A stretch of 64,000 nt of DNA from Monilinia fructicola (GCA_008692225.1 VICG01000014.1:992001-1056000), one strand, 5' to 3'; numbered from the stretch's first letter, positions 11,021 to 24,240 are shown. The notes: generated by a model from the letters alone, not told the origin. A program made the numbers and translations.

Positions 11021-12389
11021 ACACCTTTTTTTTTCAGATCTCTTTATATTTCATGTTTAGCAAATGCACTTGTAGTGGTCGACGAGTGCGACCTATCCTT
11101 CTTCTTTCATTTTGCAAGCATGAACCAAATACCACATTTTATGTTTTCTTTTTTCTACTTCTTGTTTGTAATTCAGGGGCATTTCATAGTGAGCGACCTG
11201 TAGGAACTATGGGATGGACGATGTAATGAACTATTCGGAATGGCGTTTGGCTACGGTTCGGTTCGGTGAGAGCGTACTGGGTTGGCTGGCGTTGTACCTG
11301 TAGTTTACTTTTCTTTGCTACGTGGCTCATAGGATATCGGTGTCGCGGTGGACGCATGATGTTTGGATGGATGATTATGCGGGCGTATACTTGAGCGTAG
11401 GCATGATATGGCTAATGCTCTTAACAATACGGCACCGTGGTATTGCAACAACGTAAATGAATTTCTTTGCAAATAGATCCCAGGATGTACGGATTGTTTA
11501 GTGATGTGATAACTTGAGATATACTTCTCCGAGCTGTGATCTTGTTTGTCCGGGTATGCCCATCCATCCAAATTCGGTTGTCTATATCGGATTGATCTGA
11601 CGGCGAGGTAAGGTGATGGGATAGAGACGAGCTCAACTCACTTATTGGAGCATGGAGGCGTACCAAGGTAAGGTTATTGTACTATGTATATTATCCTAGC
11701 ATCTCTTCGTCTTACAAAGCCGAACATAACTTTCTCTATATCTTCATTCCTTCCTCTTTGCATCCAGACACATCAACCAAAAAGACACCTCTCTCTCAAC
11801 GAAACACCCCCCCCTCCCCTCCCCCAAAAGTGCACCGGACAAAAAAGAACAAAAAAAAAAACAGATTCCCACGAGACGACAACACACGATAGCGCAAAAC
11901 ATTGTCGCGGTATGTACGCACTCTAAGCCCGATACGCCGATCCCAATGGTGGCGCAGCGGCACTTCCATTGTTCGAAAGTTTCTCGAAGAAGAGGAATTC
12001 GATATGATGAGCGTAACATAACACGTATGTTAGCTGTGAAATGGGGTATCATTCGCTAAAAAAAACAGAAACAAGATGAGATGAGAGAGGAAATGTGAAG
12101 ATGAGACTTTAGAATAGAGATGGAAACGAGAGTTGGGGAGGTGAGGAGGAGGGTGGGGGGTGTGTGTGTGGCGAAGTGGTTATGAGAGAGAGTAGAAAGG
12201 AGAGGTGAATTTGACTGGGATAATGTCAAGCGAGTTGAGGTGATGCGTAGTGTTGCGAGTGAGGTATTGGTGGACGGTTGAGCTACCCCTGCGGAGGATA
12301 CCTTGCCTAATATAACCTGAGCCGTTAAAGCTCCCGACTCCCTATCATAAGATAGGTCATCGTGTTACAGTAGATTATATTTAGCGAAT
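11021..12389. other. intergenic between convergent genes MAF1 and MFS transporter
   Basis: 3' flanks of two convergent genes. It contains a C-run/A-run stretch near 11805-11865 and purine-rich sequence at 12060-12220. Short open frames on both strands show no recognisable protein. Confidence 0.6.
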
Positions 12390-14251
12390 CTACTTTCTCC
12401 CCCAGATTCCCCCGAATCCACGTTGTCGCTGCTCGCGCCTCGCAGCCCCGTCCTGGAATTCCCCGCTATCTGAGCCTCCGCTACTTTGAATCTTCGTACT
12501 GCGTGGGTTACCGAAGATCTTCAAAAGAACAGTCATGATGATACTGCTCAAGATACTCAAACACAGGATGCCGATCATAACTAGATTACTTTTACGGTAG
12601 CGATGAGGTCCGGCTTTTGCATCTTCGGGCCACCCGGTGTATAATGCGTAGGTAGTTGTAATACTGCCGAGGTTGCCGAGACCAGATACAAGGGCTGAGG
12701 CTGCGGCGACGCCAACCTCTCCGTGACGGTGCTGGAAGATCTCGTTGGTCCATGTCATGCAGATGGGGACGGTCGGACCGAGTCCATATCCAACCATGAG
12801 AAGACCGCCGTAGCGTGCCCAAGGTGTGAGACAGGGGCGAAGGTGGTTGTAAGGAGACCGGCGATCTGGATGAGTACCGCCGCGGAAAAGAAGAAGGCTC
12901 GATATTTGTGGAAACGATCGGAGATTGGAGTTACCATAAGAATGGCAATGAGATCCATCTGCTACTTGTCAGCTTCTTTTTCTATGCCCTAACTTTAGTG
13001 TACTTACGATCCAGATAGGTGCGGTGAGCAAACTGAGAGTTACACCTGAGAAGGAGGAGTCGATTCCAGATATGATTACAGTAGCGTAGAGCTGTGTTCC
13101 AATCCCAACACCAACTACACCGAAATACATCAAAGTAAGAGGCCACAAACGCCAGTCAATTAAGACATATGCAAGATCTTTCCAACCCCAGGATCTTGGA
13201 TGATACACTCTTCTTAAATCCTGGTAATGAATATCGGCATCTTCACCAGTCAAAACCGGTGGAGTGGCAGGAAGCCATTTCGCAAGACCTGTGGGAACAC
13301 GTTGTGTTCCAGGAGGAAGAGGACGATCTGGTAACCACCAGAGAAGTCCAATACCAAGCACAATAGCACAGAGTCCATACAACAAGAACATCCATTGAAA
13401 TCCAACGAGTCCTTGAGTCCCATCCATTTTCTGGAATCCGGCCGAGACAAGACCTACAACCGCGGCCGAAACCTGAGATGCTGTGAAGTACATGCCAATG
13501 CGTTTTCCGGTTCGTGAGGGTGGGTAAAATAGAGTAAGATAGTAAGCCATTCCCGGCCACATTCCCGCAGTTACTACACCGAGAAGGAAACGAAGGAGCC
13601 TGATCCTCATCAGTATAGAACAAAAGTCATTATGGTTAATTAACCCACATCAAACTCCAAGCTGCCTTCACTGCCGCAAAACAAGCACCAATAATGCCAA
13701 CCGCGAGTACAATCCGACTCATCCAAACTCTAGGACTCAATTTGGTCATAACTAAGTTTGAGGGGAGATCGAAAACGACATAGGCAACGTAGAATAAAGC
13801 TAGAGCCGTGGAAGTTTGCTTAGCCGTCAAGTTTAAAACTTGAGAGAGGTCGTGACCAGATGATGCATTCATGGTTTGAGCAAGACCAACATTAGATCGA
13901 ATGGCAGAACAGAGGAAATACAAGACCCAAAAAGCTGAATACGTGTTAGTTAAAGTTTTCGTTCTGGTGAAGTATGACATGAATTACCTGGAATGATGCG
14001 ACGGTCGATTTTCCTATAACATGACGTAAGTATACATCCTACAAGATTGTCATAAACCGAAGAATCGAAGTTATTCATTACCTATAAACCTTCTCGATCT
14101 CCTCAATACTAACACCCTCGTCACCAGATGCTCCCCCAGACTCATCAGCATAGATTTCATTTGCACTTGAACTTTTACCATCCAGCTGCCCCTCACGTGT
14201 AGCTGTAGTGGGGTGATGAGTACCATAACTTTGAACCCCTGCTTGTGCCAT
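12390..14251 (-). CDS. MFS transporter, anion:cation symporter (Dal5/allantoate permease) type
   Basis: Five exons: 14251..14082, 14013..13988, 13934..13649, 13599..13008 and 12958..12390. Introns are 43-68 nt with GTAATG, GTAATT, GTGGGT and GTAAGT donors, and phases agree. About 547 residues. Landmarks: IEKVYRKIDRRIIP before TM1, FWVLYFLCSAIRSNVGLA (TM1), FYVAYVVFDLPSNLVM (TM2), the family signature LLRFLLGVVTAGMWPGMAYY (TM4), then a long loop (WLPDRPLPPG) and a second helix bundle. Family knowledge: this fungal group imports small organic anions such as allantoate, vitamins or amides; the exact substrate cannot be read. Within exon 5 the frame breaks once: the part before 12838 and the WARYGG part after it differ by one base at a GGGG run (12834-12837). 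Restoring one base gives the expected continuous helix, so I treat this as a sequence error. Confidence 0.9.
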
Positions 14252-14926
14252 AATATCTGGGAAGCAATGGAAGCGCTTGCTAGCAGATCTTTATGGTCTT
14301 CGAGAGAGATTCCGTTATAGCGGAGATAGATGAATTGCTCAATTGCTGCTTTGGTTGGCGGCTTGAGTAAAAAAAGATGAGAGAACGGGAAGAGAAGAGA
14401 AGAGAAGAGAAGTTCAGATTGAAGGAAGAAAATATTATTTTGATTTTGATGTGTGATAATATGTGGTAGAAGCTCCCGTAGTGGGGTGCAACATTTCCTC
14501 CTTCATCGGGGGCTCTGAGATCCGAAACTAATGCGCATTTTGATTAGCTCGACCATGACTTATTGCCATAGACCCAATTTTCAGTTGAGCAGACAGATTA
14601 GATATCTTGGTGTCCTGGTTGGTATCTTGTGTATGTACCTAGTATGTAAAGGTTTTATTGATTAGACGTGTACTTTCTTGGAATTCGTGTCAGAGCGAGT
14701 ATTGCTTAAAAATCATGTCAAACAGTACATATATATATATATATATAGCATGTGTCTGTGTTAGCAATATTTACAGATCCGTACTTGGTTACCTCACCAG
14801 CCATTACCACATATATACGCGGGTCTATATATGCATCCACTTCTATTTCCACGTCCCAAAATTCCGTTGGTATATCCTCCAAATTGTGCCCTATGTGTGT
14901 CCTATGTATGCCCTCATTCTTCCCCG
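14252..14926. other. intergenic between MFS start and SAC phosphatase 3' end
   Basis: Promoter side of the MFS gene. It includes a GAGAA repeat (14390-14412) and a TA dinucleotide run (14727-14747). No gene seen. Confidence 0.6.
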
Positions 14927-17847
14927 TTAAGCCCAAACGAACTTTTTCACTTGATGCCCCAGCATATCAAATAGTCCCGTGCTTTTCTTGGCCTCGGCCA
15001 AACTAATGATAGGACCGCTTTCTACAATGCTCCTTCTTTCTTCCCCGACCTCTTTTATACTCGCACTCTCAACCATTCTTTCAATCTCTCCACAGACACT
15101 CTTCACTTGCTCGGCCTCGCTTACCCCTTCATCCGATACCGCAGATCTAGATGGAAGAGCTTTGAATGCGAGGACTTTAACGGCGTCCTTGGCTCTGTTG
15201 CCGTTTGGTTCTGCAAGCCCGAGAGTAAGTTTTGCAAAGCCGGTAGCAATTGGAGCAACCACGGAATTAGTAGTGGATGTAGATATAGGCGTGGATATCT
15301 TATCCTCGCCAGGTAGTCCCGATGAGGAAAATTCAGTAACCATGGATCGCGTGTTCACACGAATAATATCATTCGAGCCCGCTTTGTACGAAACTACCAA
15401 TCCCACATTCCTTTTCTCGTCTGCTTGAGCTTGTGACAATGTACTTGTAATGTAAGTTCCGAACTTGATTCCGACCACTTGATTAAGGCCCACTCTCACG
15501 AAAGACGATACCTTCTCGATATTCCAATCGAAATGGCACATGTATAGTGCTGCATCTGTCAATAGAAGTACAGATTCCTCAAAGGGGCTGGACTTGATAG
15601 TGTTGGGAACTTGTGGAGTGAGGAATGTCCAACCCCCGATAAATTCTTCACTATCGTCGGCAACAACGAGTTTCTGGGATACATCGATAGCTTGTTGCCT
15701 CATTTTTTGCATCGAGACGCCAGGATCACCACTCATCATGTTGGCCTCGAAGTCTTCAAAGACAAGATAGCTTACATTTCCAAGCAGAAAATCGATGGCC
15801 GCTTGGCTGAAGTAGTCATTGACGATACTAAAAATTAGTTAGTTTATCGATTCTCTGGTTCAGAAAGCTCGACTCACCCGCTGTAAAATCTGGAAATAGA
15901 AAGTCCCATATCTGTCAAAGCACCCTTGTAATCTCGCTTTCTGGTACGAGTAAAGTCTCCCTTCAATGCAGCCGTAGAGGCATATTGCTTGGAGATGGCA
16001 TCGCCATTATCCGCCCACAACGTGTTGAACCATTGCTGAGTTTGATCGACTTGTAAACCAGCATCTAATCCCTCGTCTTTTAGCTGCAGCTCAAGGGCTC
16101 GTTTTGCTACGGCACTTTGGACAACATTTGTCCGGTCCAGGCAATCCATACAATTGGTTCTTAAAACACCATTTTGTTTCGAAATAAGCTTTCCATCAAT
16201 CTCTAGGGTATCTGAAAACGAGTCAAGCTTCTTGCCCAAAATTTCCATAAGGAGGTTGACATTCTCGAATTTCATTCCTTTGCATATAGCGTGAAAATCA
16301 AACCATTCAAACCCAATAGACTTTTTGTTTTCGCTGGCTCGAGACACATTAAGAAGAGTCATCAATTTCTCATATTCTCCACCGACTATTGCCTCGGGCC
16401 CATGTTTCTCCACGAGGGAAGCTACCTGGATAGCTCCATAGCGATCAGTTATATTATCGAAATGCTTCTTGAAAAGCTTCATAATTTGTTTCGGTTGAAT
16501 GATGGATTTGAGGGACAGGCTTAAAAGAATAAGGCGACTGAGAGAAGAAGAGAGGAATACTGCCACGTATCTGGACGAACGAATGAATCTTACTTGAAGG
16601 AGCCCAAGTAGAATCCGATAAAATCTGCTCTGTCTCAACGCCGTTGGCTGTATTACCTTCCTCATCCACACCGCGACGCAAATATCTAAGTCCGCCACGC
16701 TTGACTGACCTTCTAGATATCAAGGTCAATAGGTATGATTTGTACGTACTCGCACGCGCTTTAGGGATTTGTTTATCCGGACCATCTGCTGTGATCTCAT
16801 TGAGTTCCATGGAAATCTTCTCAATACCATCCGCACCTATAACGGGTTTTGATGGATTGGTATCCATTACAAATTCCCGCTGTCCAACAAAACCCTGCAT
16901 GAGAGGTAAGGCTAGTGGAGCGTGACCAGCATCAATAAATGATAACAGAAGGTGTCGATTCCAGAAGAAGAGGGGATCGACTTCCTTATGCAATGGTAAC
17001 TCGGAATTTGTCTTCCTTTGATTAGCCAAACTTCTTGTGATATCATGATCGTAAGAGAAATAGTAACTCCTAGATGCCCCAAACAAGATCTGTGACGTTC
17101 GCAGTAACTTTGGCAACATGCTTTCAGCAATGTCAATATTGTCAGACGTTTCACTGTCCCCAACGTCGATTACCTTGTCAAGCTTTCCAGTCTCAGATTC
17201 TCCTTCAGAAACACTCATTCCTAGGTTCTTCTTCTGATCCACCGCCCACCCTTTCTTCGAGAACCATTTTTGGGCGAATCTTCCATAACCTCCTTTCTTC
17301 GAGATTACATCCTCGGCCACGCTCGTTTTTTGTGTCTCCATGTTCAGTGTGTTTGCTTCATCTTCCACCTCATCGTTGTTGGCGGAAAGCTCATCCTCAC
17401 TATCACTCTCGTCCAAACCATGCTCCTCGTTACTTTTTGACAACCCCGCCTTCGTCCTTTCAATCGAATTCTCAGCTTCTGCTTTAGAAGCTAAGGGCGT
17501 TAAAGCGACTTCAGTAATAACGTATATAGGCTTTCCTCGAACTTGTGCGACCTGTTCCCTTTTCGTAATCGATATTAAGAAGGAGCTTTTGGAAACCGTC
17601 AAGAGGCCTAGAGGGTATCAGATGTGTAAAACAATTAGATATGGTAAACGCATACCAACGATTCCAAATGCTTCAAACCCTTTGGCAGACCCCTCTCCAT
17701 CATAAGCGTCATTTATTGGTACGATATGCCTATCCTTATACGTTATCTTGGTGCTTGGGGCGGGCGCTGGCCTTTCGGCGCGGTTGGTTGCAATATCAAC
17801 CCATCTACAGCGGCGAAGACAAGAAGTTTGCGAACAAGGCCAGGCAT
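14927..17847 (-). CDS. SAC-domain phosphoinositide phosphatase, Sac2/INPP5F-like
   Basis: Three exons: 17847..17656, 17607..15878 and 15827..14927; about 940 residues once two one-base breaks are read through. The start is MPGLVRKLLVFAAVDGLILQP, a typical start for fungal SAC proteins. SAC-domain signs follow: DHDITRSLAN, FFWNRHLLLSFIDAG, SFVQIRGSIPLFFSQ, VASLVEKHGPEA, then the catalytic CX5R motif RTNCMDCLDRTNVVQ and SISRFYSGIVNDYF. After the SAC core comes a WTFLTPQVPN / LYMCHFDWNIEKVSSFVRV region matching the hSac2 (INPP5F) homology domain. Role by family: removal of the 4-phosphate from PI4P on endosomal membranes. An acidic insertion (residues 110-150 approx.) is species-specific. Frame breaks: a GGGG run one base short at 17757-17760, and an AAAA run one base long at 16472-16475. 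Confidence 0.9.
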
Positions 17848-18593
17848 CCTGGCTGCGTCTATGTAATTATCATTGAAATCATGTGAGGGAGGATGTGGGT
17901 GTCGGATGGTGGAATTAAAGGTTGGGGAGAAAGGATTGATTAGATGTTTTTAGCTCTCACAAGATCATCACCCACACCCACCAGATGGGAGGTTTCTCGA
18001 TTATCATCTCATAGGGTAGGCAGGTGTTAGGCAGTTGCTCATTACTGCAGAACGAAGACTTCAAGAAGAATTGTCGAAAAATGTGAATCATTCAGAGAAT
18101 ATGATATAAAATACTTGAACGCCTACCTGCATATAAAGTATGTGAGGGTATGTATTGATTGAATTTGTGGCTCACCTGTGATGGATTATATCCAAGTGCG
18201 GAATCTCCATACTTCCTTCTATCAAGGAGCTCACCGGGGAATATTTTCTCGTGTGGCCGGTTCACCTGGTTGGCCGAGAATTGGGGAATTCCCACATGTC
18301 TTACCAACTCCGCCCTATGGACCAGAAAACCATATGAATGGTACCGCATGGCATGGCTTTTCTGCAAATATCTATCCAGTGAATTGTACCAAAATACAAA
18401 CTTGAGAGGAATAAGTTTTGAAGGATCAAATTTGGGTATCCAGATATGGCGCTAGTACGAAATTTCTCAAGCGAAAAAGAATCTTGCACTGCAAAAGATT
18501 TCTTCAACTCCACAAACTGGTAGCTAAAGTGAAACCTTGGAAAGTTATAACTCATTCCTTTTCAGCCAGAAATTTTAAACATCACCGCTCATC
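17848..18593. promoter_or_regulatory. shared upstream region of SAC phosphatase and BMT6
   Basis: 746 bp between divergent start codons. No supportable gene; several short open frames occur on both strands without recognisable content. Confidence 0.5.
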
Positions 18594-19820
18594 ATGGGTA
18601 AAAACGGAAAATTCGGTAAAGATTATGGAAAAGTAGTTGGCAAAGACCATCCAGGACGACCAGGATGGAAAGGTCCAGGATTCACGAAGAAAGCAGAACC
18701 AAAACAAAAGAAGGCAAAGCCAGAAGAAGAGAAGGAACCGGCTCCAAAAGAATCTCCTGTTCCGGTCAAATTACAGCAAATTCTATTGAATATCTTCAGA
18801 GACACATTTTCAGGCGTCATTGATTCCGATGACTTTCGTCAGTTGTTGCAGGATGTTAAGGGTGCTCTATACGACAGAGACTTTAATCGTGCATTTGGAA
18901 AGGAGGAATATCTTGAAGTGTATTCTGCAAGATGGTCACCTAGCAGATCATTGTGTTATGCTTCTATTCTTTTGGATCTCCAAGAACATTTTGGAGAAAT
19001 GCTCCCTCGTGATGGAAACCTTCAGTTGGAGGTCGACTCCAAGTCAGAGACAGACTTTCCATCCACAAATTTTTCTAGGTCAAAAACACGAATTGTATCA
19101 ATTGGTGGAGGTGCAGCCGAGATTGTCGCCTTTGGGGGGTTTTTAAAGCTTCAAAACACACCTCCAGTCACGGAAACGACTCCAGAAAGCGCTGATGAAG
19201 CAATGGCTTCTCTCCACCTATCCGATAGCAAACAGGAAATTGAATTATTACTCGTTGATACAGCATCTTGGGCAAATGTTGTTAGCAAACTTCAAACTAG
19301 CCTTACAACACCTCCGCCAATATCCAAGTATGCAAGTGCAGCCGCCAAGGAAGCAAATTCAGCTCTTATCAGACCTGAAGATTTCACTGCCAAATTCCTC
19401 AAGCATGATGTGTTAGCAATGAATAGAGCCGACCTCGGTGATCTCTTCGGCCAGAAGCCAGTTCTGGTCACTTTATTCTTTACCTTGAATGAATTATACA
19501 CAGCATCCATTAGTAAGACGACAGCTTTCTTACTAGAAATTACGTCGCTTCTTCCATCTGGGTCGCTACTCCTAGTTGTGGACAGCCCAGGGTCATATTC
19601 AGAGACCAAGGTTGGAACCGAAGAGAAAAAATATCCGATGAAGTTTCTACTTGATCATACTCTGATTGAGACACAAAAGTCGAGAGGAAAAGAGAGCGTC
19701 CCTGATTGGGTGAAAGTCCATTCCGAGGACTCTCAATGGTTCAGATTGAGTGAAAATCTCAGATTTCCAATTCAGCTGGAAAATATGCGATATCAGGTAC
19801 ATCTTTATCGCCGCTCATAA
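18594..19820 (+). CDS. bmt6: 25S rRNA (uridine-N3) methyltransferase, BMT6-like
   Basis: Intronless, 408 residues. The N-terminal 60 residues are Lys/Pro-rich (nucleolar-type tail), followed by PVPVKLQQILLNIFRDTF, the YSARWSPSRSLCYAS block that marks this fungal family, and a SAM-binding motif I (IVSIGGGAAEIVAFGGF) near residues 165-180. The C-terminal half holds a Rossmann-like region (LLPSGSLLLVVDSPGSYSE, WFRLSENLRFPIQLENMRYQVHLY). Family knowledge: Bmt6 methylates N3 of a uridine in 25S rRNA in the nucleolus. The basis is motif recall, so BMT6 is likely but not proven against related families. It ends only 118 bp from the convergent F-box gene. Confidence 0.85.
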   Translation: MGKNGKFGKDYGKVVGKDHPGRPGWKGPGFTKKAEPKQKKAKPEEEKEPAPKESPVPVKLQQILLNIFRDTFSGVIDSDDFRQLLQDVKGALYDRDFNRAFGKEEYLEVYSARWSPSRSLCYASILLDLQEHFGEMLPRDGNLQLEVDSKSETDFPSTNFSRSKTRIVSIGGGAAEIVAFGGFLKLQNTPPVTETTPESADEAMASLHLSDSKQEIELLLVDTASWANVVSKLQTSLTTPPPISKYASAAAKEANSALIRPEDFTAKFLKHDVLAMNRADLGDLFGQKPVLVTLFFTLNELYTASISKTTAFLLEITSLLPSGSLLLVVDSPGSYSETKVGTEEKKYPMKFLLDHTLIETQKSRGKESVPDWVKVHSEDSQWFRLSENLRFPIQLENMRYQVHLYRRS

Positions 19821-19938
19821 ACGGGACACTCTCGATGGCAGCAATCAGCATAAGGAATGAGTTGTGGGTACCATAATCATAATTCATCAATCATAAATAC
19901 ATCAAGGTAATCACAAAATACCAAACTTAGCCCTTTGG

Positions 19939-21727
19939 CTAATACCGACTAAACATCAAAGGTACCAATGCGGTACTACTCTCATGACCAAAGAATCCTC
20001 TGGAATGCTTTGGCGACGAACATGAAGCTCCCAATTGCAAAGGCTTGGGCCAGGCAGTCAATCCCCTTTCTTTTTTGTCTTGCGTCTTACAGAACTCTTT
20101 GCCAAGTTGCTTCAACACAGCTTCTCTTGCCTTTTTCAAAGCTATCGTCCTCTTTTCAGGATCGTCAATCAATTCCTGTTGAGCATTCTCCTTTTCAAAG
20201 TCGCGTTGAACGCCTTGTATACTGGGATCGAAAATCATTGGCTGTAATAATTCGACCAAAGGCGCAGCTATCGGAATTGGAGCTGAAGTCTTTAGCTTTG
20301 GGTCTTTACCAGAATCATCATCAACTTCATTCTTGTCTTTCTCTCTCTCTTTGTGCTTATGCTTACGTCTCCGTCTACGATGATGCGACCTCTTTTTCTT
20401 GAGCTTCGTTCCAGGAATTAACGACTCCTTCATACTAGGTAACGTCACCCCAGATGAAGTATCAACGACTTCTGGTGCCTCCTCAATATCATACAATTCA
20501 TATCCACTTTGATATTGCAAACTGTCAACATCAGATCCACTCGGTTGAGACAACCACTCATCACTACCTCGACTATTCCTCGACATCAAAGGTGCTAATG
20601 CCCGTTCCCAAGTTCCACCATTAACCAACAACGTATTCTCAAAATCGAATTCTTTCACCGTGTTTCGATGTTCATATACAAAATCTGCAACTTGCTGCTC
20701 CGACATCGTGACATTCCTCACTTGCATGTATCGCAATCTGGGGAATACCATCGGAGGCCTCTGAGGAGCAGCCGGTAATGGCGACATCGGGGATGTCACT
20801 TCTCCAAACAATTTCACCGTTTCTCTTGGAGGCGCAAATAGCGGATCACTAAAGAGCGAGAATGGACAAGGACCTTTCAGTCCATGCCACCCAAAACTCA
20901 CTTTCTCCAACCTCGGTGCAAAGTTCCTAATATAATCATCTAAAATCTTCAAATGATCGCGTCCCGGCAATAAACTCTGAAAATCCACGAGTCCATCGTG
21001 ATACTAAGTTTCCGCACTTGTTTCCATCTTCGTCCTGCAGATGGTGTACATCCGAATCCGGCATATGACGTAGATATTGAAGTCCAGAAGGGTGGATATT
21101 AATAGAAAGCTTTTCTAACTTCGATACCGGTGCCCGCTCAATGGCTATCCGCAGACTTATAAGTGCATAATCGACAATATCTCTCCTATACCTCTGCGCC
21201 GGATCCTGATTAGGACATGAGATCGTCAGATGGCGCAAATTGGGTAAATGAGATAGCGCTTTAATAAACGCGGGGATGTTCGTCGCGGCGTGGAAAAGAG
21301 GGGGATATTGTTGTGTCAATATCTCGCCTAGCTCAGGACATCCATATTTAGGACGTCGGTTACTGGGTTTCTCGTCGTGAGAAGCCATGCTTGTATGAGG
21401 CGTATACAAAAAATTGATTTCCTGTCCAGTAATAGGGTTTAAGAGTGGAGGCAGAAATGTAGCGTTGGAGTGTGGCATGTAGAAAATGAGGTGTTGGATA
21501 TATTTTCCGATTCGAGCGAGAGCTTCTAGACGAGATTGTCGCGTGAGAGAGGCGGGGGTGAAGGTTATTCGGGTTCGAAGGAAGATTTCACTGGTTGTGA
21601 GAGTGCATGTTTCGCTGGATACGAGACGGAGTGAACACTGGGAGGAAACATCTAGGTGGGTGAGGATACTGGTAAGGATTTCTTGGGATCGCCAGAGGCG
21701 GTTGATTGTTGGTCTAGTGGTGGCCAT
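19939..21727 (-). CDS. F-box-like protein with LRR-type region (fungal)
   Basis: Read as one gene of about 596 residues after two one-base breaks. The N-terminus has an F-box-like segment near residues 8-45 (RLWRSQEILTSILTHLDVSSQCSLRLVSSE). A leucine-patterned region follows (LSHLPNLRHLTISCPNQD, VSKLEKLSINIHPSGLQYLRHMP), then GFGCTPSAGRRWKQVRKL and LKILDDYIRNFAPRLEKVSF. The C-terminal third is disordered, with a basic run near KLKKKRSHHRRRRRKHKHK that could direct nuclear entry. Family inference: an F-box substrate receptor for an SCF ubiquitin ligase; no substrate can be named. Frame breaks: near 21058-21061 (CCGG, one base short) and 20985-20986 (CC, one base short). Both repair to the conserved frame, and total length is then divisible by three. 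Confidence 0.75.
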
Positions 21728-24240
21728 AACTTGCGCATATCGCTGGGGAAGGGGATTGGAGAGGTTAAATGGTCGAGTCCTACTTGATGATATGATATTG
21801 TTGTCAATGATCCGTTGGAGCGTGGGATAGTCGGGGAATCTGAGATTTAAAAATGAAATTGAGATTGAGGAATTCGGCCGAATATAGACAACTGAATGAA
21901 CGAATAATGATATTCAACTCCCAATGCTTGACTTAATCTTGTCTTTTAGTTATGATCACAACGACAACAATCCTCGTCGTCACCAACAAATTTGAACAAA
22001 ATCGAAAAATTCGAGTGTGTACCACCTCGCATCAAATCCGAACCTCAGCTCAAACGAAACAAGAACATTTACGAAACAACCTCAGTCCCTTCCCATCCAT
22101 ATATAATATAGTGCTGCTCCCACAGCAGCACTACCCACTCTCATTATCTCCCCTTCCCCCAAATCCCGCACGACTCATAGAACCAGCACCCAGAACCACT
22201 AACCTCTGACTCACACTCCACTTCCGATGCATCCACCACTGTAGCCACGATACAAAGGGGGAAAAAAACACCACGCACCGAACACCACGCAAGGGTACCG
22301 GTACAAGCTTGCATCAAGCCAACAGATGGCAGAAACGCCAAACCCCATAACGCAAACGCGAAATCCCCACGAAATGGATACGCTAGGCCACGCGAAAACG
22401 CACGCGATAGCCGCGATGAGTGGTCTGGCTATTTCGGCGCGTGTGGGATCTCTGCAGGATTTCGTGCGACCTACTTACTCAAGTGCTCATGCAGGCTGCA
22501 GCACGCACGCACGCACTCGCAGCGCACACGGCTCGTCGTGCATGAAGTTCCCGGGCGCACCGAGCAATGATTTGAGGGCGAGGGATCTTGGCGCGGCGTC
22601 GATGTCCATACAAGCCCACGAGGGAAGCAGAAGGAGAGGTGGAGGTTCCGGTTCTGGCGCAGGCATGGATCGGCGAGGGGAGATGGATGTTTCAGGAGGG
22701 GTGGCGGTTGGTGGGTGGGTGGGTGGTGGATCGCGTGCGCGCAAGAACCCAATTGCAGTTGACACTTCCCGCTTGTGGTTCGAGTCGCTATTCACTCCAC
22801 GCAGGCTACGGCACGGGGTGTGCGGGGGAGCTGTGGCGTCAGAGAATGGCGTCGTCGCTTTGGGATTATTTGGCGGGGACAGGTGAATGCTATGGTGGGC
22901 AGGTAAACGAGACCGGGATGAAGGGGTAGGAGAGAAGCATAATTAATCATAGAAGCATAATCATGCATACATGCATACATACACGAGATGGAAAAACCGC
23001 ATCGCATAATGAAAACAACTTCAACGCGTGGGTATTGGAATAAACGCGAAGAAAACATCTTTTATACGCGCTTGTTATAAATACCCTTCGTTATAGTTTT
23101 GATAGTAGATGAGATTTTGAATGTTGATCTATAATGATATAGTATTCTTCGGCCTAAAAGTTATCCAAACTTCCATCAGTTCTGATAGATAGATAAATAA
23201 ATATTCGGTAATCTTGAGATATTGAGCATAATCCAATTATCTGAGTACATCAACGACTAATTTCTATTCTATCCTTACGTAGATTACTGTGTCTACACAC
23301 AAAAAGTGATGGATAGAAATGAAACATGGGATTTACTCAATACTGAGAGTATAGTACTGTTGAATACTCTAAGCATTCACTCTTCAGTTCATGTACATCG
23401 TGATACTAGCGAGTCTTGTAATAGGAATTCGTCGACGAAACTTCCTCTGCTCTTGTTTTCCTTTCGCGAAACCACACGCATAATACGTTTTATACGCGTT
23501 ATACACTCACTCACTCACTTGACTATATATTCCGTTCATCAAACGCACAAAGTCCAAAATACGAGTGAGAAAACTGAAGTGATTACATCCAAGCATCTTC
23601 ATTTTGGTTCCTATCCTATCACATCATCCACTGCTCTCTGCTCTCTGCTCTCTGCTCTCCACTTCCTTTTCTTCTCATACCTATATCATCAAGTTCCCCT
23701 GTCCCCTGTCATATCTATAGAATTCAATATATCCAATCCCATATAACCTTGGAAATCAGAGTAGGCTCTCTCTTTACCCCTGATTCGTCCATTCATCCAT
23801 TCATCCACTATCTCCAATCATCTTTCATCTTTCGTCTTTCGTCTTTCATTGTTCTACCATGCCGCTATCTGAAATCCATCCATCTGAAATGCGATGTTTT
23901 GATCTGTTTCGAAATACAGTTTCAACAAAATTAAAAGCTCAAACAACGAATCGACAATCACGCCAATGAACTTTTTTGTCAAATTGCCTCGTCGCCTGGC
24001 ATTTCCTTATTCCTCCAAAACGCCATTATGCAAAATGTTTTAATCGGTACCGTGTACATACAACCAACAATTCTCCCGTAAAACAAAAACAGGCAGAAAA
24101 AGAAAATTCGTGATATTCGAATCGTGCGCAATAAATATTAAAATGCTTTTTTCGTGTAAATTAAGCTGGGTATCGTAAAGAAATACAAAGATGAACAAGA
24201 TGCAGAATGAAAACGCGTTATATGGTATTGCGCGATGCAG
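21728..24240. other. intergenic, 2.5 kb, with a hairpin at 22109-22133
   Basis: Lies between the F-box gene start and the 3' end of the SLN1-type gene. The frame at 22326-22886 encodes only a Gly/Arg/Val-rich unrecognisable product and is not called. A TGCTCTC repeat lies at 23632-23658. No tRNA-like or conserved protein seen. Confidence 0.55.
22109..22133. repeat. perfect inverted repeat (10-bp arms, 5-nt loop)
   Basis: TAGTGCTGCT (22109-22118) and AGCAGCACTA (22124-22133) flank CCCAC. Stable in RNA or DNA; function unknown. Confidence 0.85.

Noticed and set aside
12390..14251. MFS transporter as a pseudogene
   Set aside because: Single one-base break at a GGGG run, all splice sites and TM segments intact; fits the window-wide pattern of run-length errors.
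14927..17847. Programmed ribosomal frameshifting in the SAC phosphatase gene
   Set aside because: Breaks go in both directions, at unrelated sites, and occur in many other genes; no slippery heptamer with downstream structure is evident.
22326..22886. 186-codon + strand frame
   Set aside because: Composition is Gly/Arg/Ser-rich without any motif, and overlapping frames on both strands are equally open because the segment is GC-rich.
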